The notes beneath the pieces were generated by a model, which worked only from the letters and a program-made list of their open reading frames with translations, was not told the DNA's origin and made no database searches. Below, one piece after another: positions 1-5,924 of a stretch of 8,133 nucleotides of DNA. The stretch's first letter is position 1; every line of letters starts with the position of its first letter. This DNA comes from Oscillospiraceae bacterium (GTDB taxonomy: Bacteria > Bacillota > Clostridia > Oscillospirales > Ruminococcaceae). Location: the NCBI GenBank assembly GCA_016303195.1, contig JAEDMD010000081.1:1-8133 (forward strand). The letters are read 5' to 3'. The position numbers were made by a program, and so were the translations under genes.

Positions 1-2
1 TC

Positions 3-21
3 CGAAAATACGGGATTTTCG
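3..21 (-). terminator. possible terminator hairpin after rpsI (cut by window edge)
   Basis: A 7-base inverted repeat (CGAAAAT at 3–9, ATTTTCG at 15–21) with a 5-base loop lies about 20 bases beyond the rpsI stop codon on the minus strand. In that direction a T-run would have to follow beyond position 1, outside the window. The stem is AT-rich, so calling it an intrinsic terminator is only an inference from position. Confidence 0.35.
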
Positions 22-42
22 CAAGTGCAGATAAGTGACTTA

Positions 43-444
43 TTATCTCTTTGAGAACTGAGGAGCACGACGAGCAGCCTTGAGACCGTACTTCTTTCTT
101 TCCTTCATACGTGGGTCACGTGTGAGGAAGCCAGCCTTCTTGAGTGTCGGACGAAGCTCTGCATCGAATTCGAGGAGAGCACGTGAAATACCGTGTCTGA
201 TAGCACCTGCCTGTCCTGTAACACCGCCGCCTGCAACTGTGCATACAACGTCAAACTTCTCAACATTGTCTGTGAGAGCCAGTGGCTGACGAACGATGAG
301 CTTCAGTGTCTCAAGACCGAAGTAATCATCAATGCCTCTGCCGTTGATTGTAACATTGCCTGAACCTGGATAGATTCTTACTCTTGCTACGGAGTGCTTT
401 CTTCTGCCTGTTCCGTAGTAGTATTTAACTTTTGATTCGTACAT
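43..444 (-). CDS. rpsI: 30S ribosomal protein S9
   Basis: Encodes 133 residues, close to the roughly 130 usual for bacterial S9 (uS9), a small-subunit head protein whose C-terminal tail reaches toward the P-site tRNA. Family signatures visible are [16 protein letters not shown] near the N terminus, the glycine-rich [21 protein letters not shown] region mid-protein in pieces, and the basic tail [20 protein letters not shown] ending in QFSKR. The start at 444 is supported by an AGGAGGTG ribosome binding site (complement of 452–459) 7 bases upstream. Only 16 bases separate it from the rplM stop codon, the usual rplM–rpsI order, so both are read from the promoter at 978–1006. The gene is intact with nothing anomalous. 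Confidence 0.98.
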   Translation of the reverse strand: MYESKVKYYYGTGRRKHSVARVRIYPGSGNVTINGRGIDDYFGLETLKLIVRQPLALTDNVEKFDVVCTVAGGGVTGQAGAIRHGISRALLEFDAELRPTLKKAGFLTRDPRMKERKKYGLKAARRAPQFSKR

Positions 445-460
445 TTAAAAGCACCTCCTA

Positions 461-889
461 TTAAAGCTCGTAAGCAACAGGCTTCTGAGCCTCCTGCTTG
501 TGATTAGCGTCCTTGTAGGTTCTCAGTCTCTTGAGCTGAGCTCTGCCGAGGCTGTTGTTTGGAAGCATACCGTTTACTGCGATCATCATAGCTCTGTCAG
601 CCTGATTTGCCATCATGTCCTTGTAAGAAATGGACTTGAGACCGCCGATCCAGCCTGTGTGCCAGTAGTACTTCTTCTGCTCCAGCTTCTTACCTGTAAG
701 GATAGCCTTAGCGCAGTTGATAACGATAACGTGATCGCCGCAGTCTACGTTAGGTGTATAAGTAGGCTTGTGCTTGCCTCTGAGAATGTGAGCAGCCTTT
801 GCTGCAACTCTACCGAGGGGCTTGCCCTCTGCATCGAGAACGTACCATGTACGTGTAACTTCAGCAGGTTTTGCCAGTGTAGTTGACAT
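461..889 (-). CDS. rplM: 50S ribosomal protein L13
   Basis: Encodes 142 residues, the same length as E. coli L13 (uL13), an early-assembly 23S rRNA-binding protein. Visible signatures are TWYVLDAEGKPLGRVAA at the N terminus, the central VDCGDHVIVINCAK stretch followed by TGKKL, YYWHTGWIGGLK, and GMLPNNSLGR near the C terminus. The start at 889 is preceded by AGGAGG (complement of 898–903), 8 bases upstream. It is the first gene of the rplM–rpsI operon. A leader of about 80 nucleotides with two hairpins lies between the promoter and the start, at the place where Firmicutes carry the L13 leader, so feedback control by L13 is plausible but inferred. Confidence 0.98.
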   Translation of the reverse strand: MSTTLAKPAEVTRTWYVLDAEGKPLGRVAAKAAHILRGKHKPTYTPNVDCGDHVIVINCAKAILTGKKLEQKKYYWHTGWIGGLKSISYKDMMANQADRAMMIAVNGMLPNNSLGRAQLKRLRTYKDANHKQEAQKPVAYEL

Positions 890-972
890 AAATTATTCCT
901 CCTATTGAATTGATCGTAGTCAGCGCATTCCCTTTGAAACGGCGCTGATGTGCAGTTTCTGCACAGTGACAA
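890..972 (-). promoter_or_regulatory. structured 5' leader of rplM (candidate L13 leader)
   Basis: Between the predicted transcription start (about 971) and rplM the minus-strand transcript can form two hairpins. One is GTGCAG/CTGCAC with a 3-base loop (950–964). The other is CAGCGC/GCGCTG (921–926 with 942–947) enclosing a 15-base loop. Firmicutes are known to carry an L13 leader motif upstream of rplM that is thought to bind L13. Position and size agree, but I matched structure by eye only and did not compare it with the family model. Confidence 0.6.
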
Positions 973-977
973 GACTA

Positions 978-1006
978 ATTATAACCTAATCCGTTCCGAT
1001 TGTCAA
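978..1006 (-). promoter_or_regulatory. consensus sigma-A promoter of rplM–rpsI
   Basis: On the minus strand TTGACA (complement of 1001–1006) and TATAAT (complement of 978–983) are both perfect consensus hexamers with a 17-base spacer. Transcription would start near 971. Directly upstream of the -35 box lie two runs of seven A residues (complement of 1010–1016 and 1021–1027), placed 11 bases apart like an UP element. This fits a very strong, growth-linked promoter. Confidence 0.92.
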
Positions 1007-1100
1007 GACTTTTTTTCGGATTTTTTTAATATATACTCCATTTTCTCTCATTTTCTCTTTAATTTGCTCCGTTTCTCTCCGTTTCTCATGTTTCATTTTA
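1007..1100. promoter_or_regulatory. UP-element-like A-tracts and 10-base-phased T-rich zone
   Basis: T-runs on the plus strand recur at about 1010, 1021, 1041, 1051, 1063, 1072, 1082 and 1091, close to one helical turn apart. Within it are the tandem ten-mers CATTTTCTCT twice (1040–1059) and CCGTTTCTCT/CCGTTTCTCA (1069–1088). Phased A/T tracts upstream of a promoter are expected to bend DNA. Here they sit behind the rplM promoter and also between the two divergent operons. The functional role is inferred. Confidence 0.45.
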
Positions 1101-1128
1101 AATTTAAGGCGTAGAATTTATATCATTT

Positions 1129-1209
1129 ATTTCACGGAATTGTGTGAAATGTGCTGTTATCGGCTTTATGGTCAAACACACATCTCTGCGTGTGAAAAGT
1201 GAGTGAAAT
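1129..1209 (+). promoter_or_regulatory. paired dyads upstream of the bspA1 promoter (possible operator)
   Basis: ATTTCAC at 1129–1135 and GTGAAAT at 1144–1150 form a perfect 7-base dyad with an 8-base spacer. A second dyad, CACAC (1177–1181) and GTGTG (1190–1194), also has an 8-base spacer. A further GTGAAAT half-site at 1203–1209 abuts the -35 box. Sharing of CAC-N8-GTG in both dyads suggests a regulator binding site. No regulator gene is present in the window. Confidence 0.35.
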
Positions 1210-1212
1210 TCG

Positions 1213-1241
1213 TTGCATTAAAGCGCTGTTTATGTTATAAT
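1213..1241 (+). promoter_or_regulatory. sigma-A promoter of the bspA-type operon
   Basis: TTGCAT (1213–1218) and a perfect TATAAT (1236–1241) are separated by 17 bases. The expected start is near 1248, giving an untranslated leader of about 100 bases before the ATG at 1351. It is divergent from the rplM promoter about 200 bases away. Confidence 0.8.
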
Positions 1242-1295
1242 TAAAGTGAATATATTGATATTCCAACTATCTCCTGAAGATTTGGTACATCAATA

Positions 1296-1319
1296 ATGTT
1301 GCCATGATACGGCATACAT
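1296..1319 (+). other. small hairpin in the bspA1 leader
   Basis: ATGTTGCC (1296–1303) can pair with GGCATACAT (1311–1319) with one bulged base and a 7-base loop. It lies in the transcribed leader about 20 bases before the ribosome binding site at 1338–1344. It does not match a riboswitch I recognise, and a stem of this size can arise by chance. Confidence 0.3.
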
Positions 1320-1350
1320 GAGAAATATTATTGTATTGAGAGGGAAAACT

Positions 1351-3642
1351 ATGTTAAACCACAAGAAAACTGCGGCTATGCTGGCAAGTCTGATGCTTTG
1401 TGCTTCGGCTGTCATGCCATCTGCTTCATTTGCTGCTACTCAGTATGAGAACTGGGAGAGCAGTGATGACAGCGGAGAAACGATATATGTTGATGAAAAC
1501 GGCAACGAAATAGGCAACGAGGATGCCCTTTATGACAGCTTCACCGTTTCAGGCGATTTCTCATATTCCGAGACAAGCGACGGCAATGCCTGCATCGAAA
1601 TGTGTACATCGGCCGAAAAAGACCTCGTTATCCCCGATACCCTCGACGGAAAAAAGGTCACATACATCGGTGCTAAGGCTTTCGGCAGAGACCCCGAAAA
1701 TAATCCCTTTGAAACTATCGCTCTCCCCGCTTCCATTGAGTATATTTCCGCTGATAACCCTTTCCTCTACTGCGAAAACCTTACAGAAATAACCGTTGAC
1801 AGCGGAAATGCCGATTATTCCGCTTCTGACGGTATTCTCTACACTAAGGACGGCTCAAAACTCCTCTGCTATCCGAGAGCTAAAAAGGGCGACAGCCTCA
1901 CTATTGACAGCAAAGTCACCGAACTGGGTACTGCCGCTGTTTCCATGACCGAACTGAAAAATATCACATTCCCGTCGGGACTTGAATATATAGGCAGACA
2001 CGCTTTAAGCAACAACGAGGATCTCACTTCCGCCGACCTCAGCAAAACTCAGGTAACAGATATCGGAAATTTCGCTTTCGGCGGATGTACTAATCTTTCC
2101 GATGTCAAACTTCCCGAAACCCTTGATACCATCGGCGGCGGTGCGTTTGCGGACTGCGCTTCACTTAAAAATATCGACCTGAACAAGGGACTTCTCTCTG
2201 TCGGTCAGTCAGCATTCGCAAATACTGCCCTTTCATATATCATTATCCCCTCATCTGTCCAGAGTATCGACTACTCAGCTTTCGGCTACAATATCGACGA
2301 TAACGGCACTGAGACTGCTGTTCCGAACTTTACTGTCGTAGGTGAGGAAGGTTCTGCCGCTCAGACCTATGCTACCGATTCCGATACAGATTACAACTAT
2401 CAGAACAATTTCGCTTTCATGACTCCCGAAAACTTCACCGAAAGTCAGGAGCTTAAAGACCTTGAAAAAATAACCGAGGGCGATTTCACATATGCCATCG
2501 TTGACGGAAATGCTGTCATCGTAGGCTGTACATCCAGTGAGATGGAACTTGAAGTTCCTTCGGAATTTGACGGTCACAAGGTAACTGCCGTTTATACCAC
2601 AGGCTTCACAAACTGTCAGGCTTCATACATCGTTCTTCCCGAAACTGTTACCGAAATACGCAAGGGCGCTTTCTATGGCTGTCAGTCACTTATGGCGGTA
2701 AAGCTCCCTCAGAGCGTGAAAACTATCGGTGAAGCGGCTTTTGGTGACTGCCCGATCCTTAAAAATGCCGACCTCGGCGGTGCGGAAGAACTTGGCGAGA
2801 GCCTTTTCGAGAACTGCCCGATGCTTCAGGTCATCACTATCTCAGGAAACTGCAAGACCATCAACGGTGATGAGCCGTTCATCGAATACGATAATCTCCG
2901 TGAAATAAACGTTACCGAGGGCGGTGACGGAAGTTTCTCATCAAGGGACGGCGTTCTCTACACTAAGGACGGCACAATGCTCATGGCTTATCCTGCTTCA
3001 AGAGAAGCAACTTCTTTCAAAGTTCCCGAAGATGTTACAACTCTCGCAAACTCCGCATTCGCCCACAATAATTATCTGGAGGAGATAGACCTCTCAAATG
3101 TTGTTGAAATAGGCGCTTATGCTTTTGAAAAATGCGAAGTGCTGAAAAAAGTCATCATGTCAAAGGAACTCACCACTCTCGGCCCTGATGCTTTCTATAA
3201 CTGCAACAACCTCAAAAGTCTGCGTTTCTATGATAAACTCGAAAAACTGGGCACTTATTCTTTCGGTTTCTACTACCATGACGAGATAAACCTCATTGAA
3301 GATGAGGCAGACCAGCAGCCTTCCGATGAACTTGTCAGCGACTTCGTTGTCTACGCTCCGAAGGATTCTGTTGCTTATCACTATGCAAAGGATTACGGCA
3401 TAAAGGTAAAGACAGGCACTATTGAAATAGGCGATGCCAATGTTTCCGTTCCGTTCCTCATTATTATGGGCGTTCTTGTTATCGGACTCGTCATTGCGCT
3501 TATACTGGCTGTTACCGCAAAAAGCCGCAAGGCAAAGAAGGAAGAAAAGGAAATGGCTAAGATAAAGGCTGATGTTGCCGAAAAGCTCAAAGCCAAGAAA
3601 GAAAACAAGCCATCGGAGGAGGATAAAAATGAAGATAAGTAA
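1351..3642 (+). CDS. BspA-type leucine-rich repeat surface protein, membrane anchored (bspA1)
   Basis: Encodes 763 residues. The start at 1351 is chosen because GAGAGGG (1338–1344) precedes it by 6 bases and it opens directly into a signal peptide (KK followed by a hydrophobic run, likely cleavage after SASFA near residue 29). An in-frame ATG at 1318 lacks a ribosome binding site. The body is LRR_5/BspA-like, with units of the form LPxxLxxIGxxAFxxCxxL. It has two homologous halves: FSYSE (residue 70) and FTYAI (residue 379) each open a module, and DGILYTKDG (160) and DGVLYTKDG (533) recur inside. A membrane helix spans about 701–723, followed by a 40-residue Lys/Glu-rich tail that should be cytoplasmic. 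BspA-family proteins are known in host or substrate adhesion; the ligand here is unknown. The gene overlaps bspA2 by 14 bases. Confidence 0.9.
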   Translation: MLNHKKTAAMLASLMLCASAVMPSASFAATQYENWESSDDSGETIYVDENGNEIGNEDALYDSFTVSGDFSYSETSDGNACIEMCTSAEKDLVIPDTLDGKKVTYIGAKAFGRDPENNPFETIALPASIEYISADNPFLYCENLTEITVDSGNADYSASDGILYTKDGSKLLCYPRAKKGDSLTIDSKVTELGTAAVSMTELKNITFPSGLEYIGRHALSNNEDLTSADLSKTQVTDIGNFAFGGCTNLSDVKLPETLDTIGGGAFADCASLKNIDLNKGLLSVGQSAFANTALSYIIIPSSVQSIDYSAFGYNIDDNGTETAVPNFTVVGEEGSAAQTYATDSDTDYNYQNNFAFMTPENFTESQELKDLEKITEGDFTYAIVDGNAVIVGCTSSEMELEVPSEFDGHKVTAVYTTGFTNCQASYIVLPETVTEIRKGAFYGCQSLMAVKLPQSVKTIGEAAFGDCPILKNADLGGAEELGESLFENCPMLQVITISGNCKTINGDEPFIEYDNLREINVTEGGDGSFSSRDGVLYTKDGTMLMAYPASREATSFKVPEDVTTLANSAFAHNNYLEEIDLSNVVEIGAYAFEKCEVLKKVIMSKELTTLGPDAFYNCNNLKSLRFYDKLEKLGTYSFGFYYHDEINLIEDEADQQPSDELVSDFVVYAPKDSVAYHYAKDYGIKVKTGTIEIGDANVSVPFLIIMGVLVIGLVIALILAVTAKSRKAKKEEKEMAKIKADVAEKLKAKKENKPSEEDKNEDK

Positions 3643-5044
3643 ATTCATTGCCTCTGCCGCCGCTGTTTTAACGGCTCTTTCATCGCTTGCCTGCTCCCCT
3701 GCATTCGCAGAGGATGCGCTGTCCGTTGAGACTGAACTTTCCGACGGTGCTTTCGTTTATAAGGTAGTTGACGGTTCATACACTATCGTAAAATGTACTG
3801 CCACCATTGTTACGCAAGTTCCCGGTATCAGAAACGGTGTAGCCATTACTGCCATCGGTGACGGTGCATTCGCAGGCTGTACGGCGATATCCGAGCTTGA
3901 CCTGCCCGATTCCATCAAATCCATCGGTGATAACGCTTTCATGGGATGCACTTCCCTTTCAAAGCTGATACTCCCCGAAAGACTGGAACATATCGGCGAA
4001 TTTGCTTTCATGGGATGCAGCAGCCTTACCGAACTGGAACTTCCCGACACGCTGACAGAGATCCCGAAATTTGCTTTCAGCCGCTGTGACCACCTTACTG
4101 AAATAAAACTCCCCGACTCTATCAAAACTATCGGCGAGAGCGCTTTCTATGAGTGTACGAGCCTTGAAAAATTCCGTATACCTGCGGAACTGAAAGAGAT
4201 CAAGCCTTACGCTTTTCAGGAGTGGTACTCAATTCAGGATATTGATGCTTCCGCTAATGATTCCTTCACTGTTGAGAACGGTCTGCTGATGGATGCGAAA
4301 AAGTCCATCATTTACCGTGGACTTGCAAGCATTGAGGGCGATCTTTATATTCCCGACGGTGTTACGACTATCAGAACAAGCGCATTTTCGGGATGTGCAA
4401 GGATACAGAATCTTTTCCTGCCTGACAGTCTGACTTCGATCGAGGGATATGCATTTTCATTCTGCCCCAACCTTAAAAACATCGACTTTTCCGAGGGGCT
4501 GGCAAACATCGGCGAGAGTGCATTTGCCTACGATCAGAGCGTCACAAATATCAGCATACCTACAACTGTTTCAACTATCGGCGATTCGGCATTTGCATTC
4601 AACATTTCCGCAACAGGCTTAATCCTTCCTGAGGGAATAGATTCCATCGGAAGCAAGGCATTCATCGGATGCAGTGAGCTTAAAAGAATAAGCGTACCAA
4701 AGAGCGTTTCAACTGTTGGCGACGATGCTTTCGGCAAGACCTATGAGGGCGACAGTATTGTTGATATGGATGATTTCGAGATGAGTGTATATTCGGGTTC
4801 TGCGGCGCAGAAATATGCGAAATCGAGCAAGGTGAAGTATACTGTTGTGGACAGGAACATCAAGAATATGGCATTTATCGTTATAGTTGTCGGAGCGCTT
4901 TCAGCGGCAGTAGTATTTGCGGTAGTGCTTATGGCAAGGGGAAGGAAATCTCCTGACAGAGCCGCAAAAAAGGCGAAGAAGAAAGCCGAACAGCAAGCGG
5001 CTGAGGAAAGCTATGAGAAGATAATAGACGAGAATAAAAAATAA
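3629..5044 (+). CDS. BspA-type leucine-rich repeat surface protein, membrane anchored (bspA2)
   Basis: Encodes 471 residues. The start at 3629 follows CGGAGGAGG (3614–3622) by 6 bases, lies within the last codons of bspA1 and begins a signal peptide (cleavage likely after SPAFA, residue 27). Upstream in-frame ATGs would add a basic, non-signal extension. About twelve LRR_5 units of roughly 23 residues follow, such as LPDSIKSIGDNAF. The N-terminal FVYKVVDG block at residue 42 matches those that open the two modules of bspA1, and SGSAAQKYA near the end of the ectodomain matches GSAAQTYA there. A membrane helix at about 414–435 and a 35-residue basic tail end the protein. The cysteine in SLAC is not a good lipobox. 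The 14-base overlap implies translational coupling and equal topology; a joint surface role is inferred. Confidence 0.9.
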   Translation: MKISKFIASAAAVLTALSSLACSPAFAEDALSVETELSDGAFVYKVVDGSYTIVKCTATIVTQVPGIRNGVAITAIGDGAFAGCTAISELDLPDSIKSIGDNAFMGCTSLSKLILPERLEHIGEFAFMGCSSLTELELPDTLTEIPKFAFSRCDHLTEIKLPDSIKTIGESAFYECTSLEKFRIPAELKEIKPYAFQEWYSIQDIDASANDSFTVENGLLMDAKKSIIYRGLASIEGDLYIPDGVTTIRTSAFSGCARIQNLFLPDSLTSIEGYAFSFCPNLKNIDFSEGLANIGESAFAYDQSVTNISIPTTVSTIGDSAFAFNISATGLILPEGIDSIGSKAFIGCSELKRISVPKSVSTVGDDAFGKTYEGDSIVDMDDFEMSVYSGSAAQKYAKSSKVKYTVVDRNIKNMAFIVIVVGALSAAVVFAVVLMARGRKSPDRAAKKAKKKAEQQAAEESYEKIIDENKK

Positions 5045-5206
5045 GAACCTGTCCACATAGGGATTCATGCACGTCTTTTCGTCAAATTTTGCCGTTGACT
5101 GCGTTAAAAATCCTTGAAGGGCGACAGCCCGTCGGCGGATTTTTGCCTTGTCACCGACAAAATTATGCCTGATAATCCGCACATTCACCCTATGTGGACA
5201 GGTTCT
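5044..5206. repeat. 163-base nested foldback, MITE-like element
   Basis: The ends, 5044–5062 and 5188–5206, are perfect 19-base inverted repeats (right arm CCCTATGTGGACAGGTTC plus T). Further complementary pairs nest inside: 5085–5091 with 5158–5164, 5096–5099 with 5150–5153, 5106–5113 (AAAAATCC) with 5137–5144 (GGATTTTT), and 5119–5122 (GGGC) with 5127–5130 (GCCC) around a GACA loop. The whole element could fold into one long interrupted hairpin on either strand. TAA occurs on both edges (5042–5044 and 5206–5208), possibly a 3-base target duplication, the left copy being the bspA2 stop codon. No transposase is encoded. It could be a non-autonomous transposable element or a structured RNA; copy number elsewhere would decide. 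Confidence 0.65.
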
Positions 5207-5213
5207 AAAATCC

Positions 5214-5240
5214 GGACGGTCATTGACCGTCCTTTTTATT
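5214..5240 (+). terminator. intrinsic terminator of the bspA operon
   Basis: GGACGGTCA (5214–5222) and TGACCGTCC (5224–5232) are perfectly complementary, realistically a 7-base GC-rich stem with a 5-base loop, followed at once by TTTTTATT. The A-run AAAA at 5207–5210 precedes it. It lies 170 bases after the bspA2 stop codon only because the foldback element sits in between. Confidence 0.88.
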
Positions 5241-5245
5241 CGCCG

Positions 5246-5269
5246 ATATGTTTGTATATACAAACATAT
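5246..5269. promoter_or_regulatory. 24-base perfect palindrome, candidate operator
   Basis: ATATGTTTGTAT (5246–5257) is followed without a spacer by its exact reverse complement ATACAAACATAT (5258–5269). It has no T-tail, so it is not a terminator. It lies 26 bases upstream of the -35 box of the rnhA promoter. The core TTTGTA-N2-TACAAA has the same spacing as the AraR (GntR-family) operator of Bacillus, but this is only a resemblance; the binding protein is unknown. Confidence 0.5.
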
Positions 5270-5295
5270 TACACGTTTACTGCGGTTAACAAAAG

Positions 5296-5324
5296 TTGAT
5301 TTTTATACATTTTTGCTGTAAAAT
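5296..5324 (+). promoter_or_regulatory. sigma-A promoter of the rnhA–nifS–nifU gene cluster
   Basis: TTGATT (5296–5301) and TAAAAT (5319–5324) with a 17-base spacer are one mismatch or two from each consensus box. Transcription would start near 5331, giving a leader of about 60 bases. No other convincing promoter or terminator was seen between here and nifU. Confidence 0.7.
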
Positions 5325-5375
5325 AAATCTTGAGATAATTCTGACAATAGGTCATTTTGCCCTGTCGTCAGTTAC

Positions 5376-5393
5376 AGGAGGTGTTCTGACATA
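5376..5393 (+). promoter_or_regulatory. strong ribosome binding site in front of an AUA codon
   Basis: AGGAGGTG (5376–5383) is a full match to the anti-Shine–Dalgarno sequence. Seven bases later stands ATA (5391–5393), exactly where RNase HI proteins start with methionine. Between the in-frame stop at 5331 and the conserved DGACSGNPG motif there is no ATG, GTG or TTG in this frame. The GTG overlapping the site (5381) is out of frame and meets a stop two codons later. Confidence 0.7.
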
Positions 5394-5843
5394 AAATCAG
5401 TCGAGATCTTTACAGATGGTGCTTGCAGCGGGAATCCCGGCCCGGGCGGCTACGGTGTTGTTCTCCGCTTCAGATCTCAGGAGAAAACCTTTGAAAAGGA
5501 ACTCTCAGGAGGCGATAAAAGTACCACCAATAACCGAATGGAACTGATGGGTGTCATTCAGGGGCTTTCCGCCCTCAAAGAACCATGTCAGGTCACTCTC
5601 ACTACCGACAGCAAATACGTTGTTGACAGCATAACAAAAGGCTGGGTCTACGGATGGAAGAAAAAAGGCTGGATAAAATCCGACAAAAAGCCTGCTCTTA
5701 ATGTAGACCTCTGGGAAATGCTCCTGCCGCTTCTCGAAAAACATAAGGTGACATTCAATTGGGTCAAAGGTCATGCAGGACATCCCGAAAATGAACGCTG
5801 TGACAGACTTGCAGTCGAACAAAGAGATATTCACTCATTATAA
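5391..5843 (+). CDS. rnhA: ribonuclease HI, apparent AUA start
   Basis: Cleaves the RNA strand of RNA–DNA hybrids, acting on R-loops, replication primers and misincorporated ribonucleotides. Counted from ATA at 5391 it has 150 residues, against 155 in E. coli. All active-site residues are present: D9 in [17 protein letters not shown]51 in NRMELMG, D73 in TTDSKYV, H128 in KGHAGHP and D138 in NERCDRLA. The basic handle [20 protein letters not shown] is also there. Starting instead at the first in-frame ATG (5538) would delete the first catalytic Asp and strand beta-1, so it is unlikely. The start is therefore a rare AUA, or a substitution or base-call error in an ATG. It leads the nifS–nifU cluster; 81 bases separate it from nifS. 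Confidence 0.9.
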   Translation: MKSVEIFTDGACSGNPGPGGYGVVLRFRSQEKTFEKELSGGDKSTTNNRMELMGVIQGLSALKEPCQVTLTTDSKYVVDSITKGWVYGWKKKGWIKSDKKPALNVDLWEMLLPLLEKHKVTFNWVKGHAGHPENERCDRLAVEQRDIHSL

Positions 5844-5924
5844 ATATTGTGGAAAGCAGACTGACACTGCTCGCCCGATGTGCTGAAATATGCACAACAC
5901 CGCAAACGATCGGAGGTTTTCCAA

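Noticed and set aside
1318..1350. Earlier in-frame ATG for bspA1
   Set aside because: No ribosome binding site before 1318, and the extra 11 residues would precede a normal signal peptide; GAGAGGG points to 1351.
3160..3648. Open frame of 162 codons on the minus strand across the end of bspA1
   Set aside because: It is antisense to a clear bspA1 sequence with repeats, membrane helix and tail; it has no ribosome binding site and its hydrophobic stretch mirrors Lys-rich codons of the other strand.
3629..3710. Lipoprotein signal in bspA2 (SLAC)
   Set aside because: The residue at -3 is Ser rather than Leu, Val or Ile, and a type I cleavage site (AFA) follows; a C-terminal membrane helix already anchors the protein.
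3850..4735. Regular repeats of about 69 bases as a possible CRISPR or tandem array
   Set aside because: They are in-frame codons of LRR_5 units with divergent DNA, not identical repeats with spacers.
5538..5843. RNase HI starting at the first in-frame ATG
   Set aside because: It would drop the DGACSGNPG motif with the catalytic Asp and has no ribosome binding site; the upstream AGGAGGTG and intact motif favour 5391.
5879..5896. TGTGC/GCACA inverted repeat upstream of nifS
   Set aside because: Only 5 base pairs with an 8-base loop; too weak to call a regulatory element.
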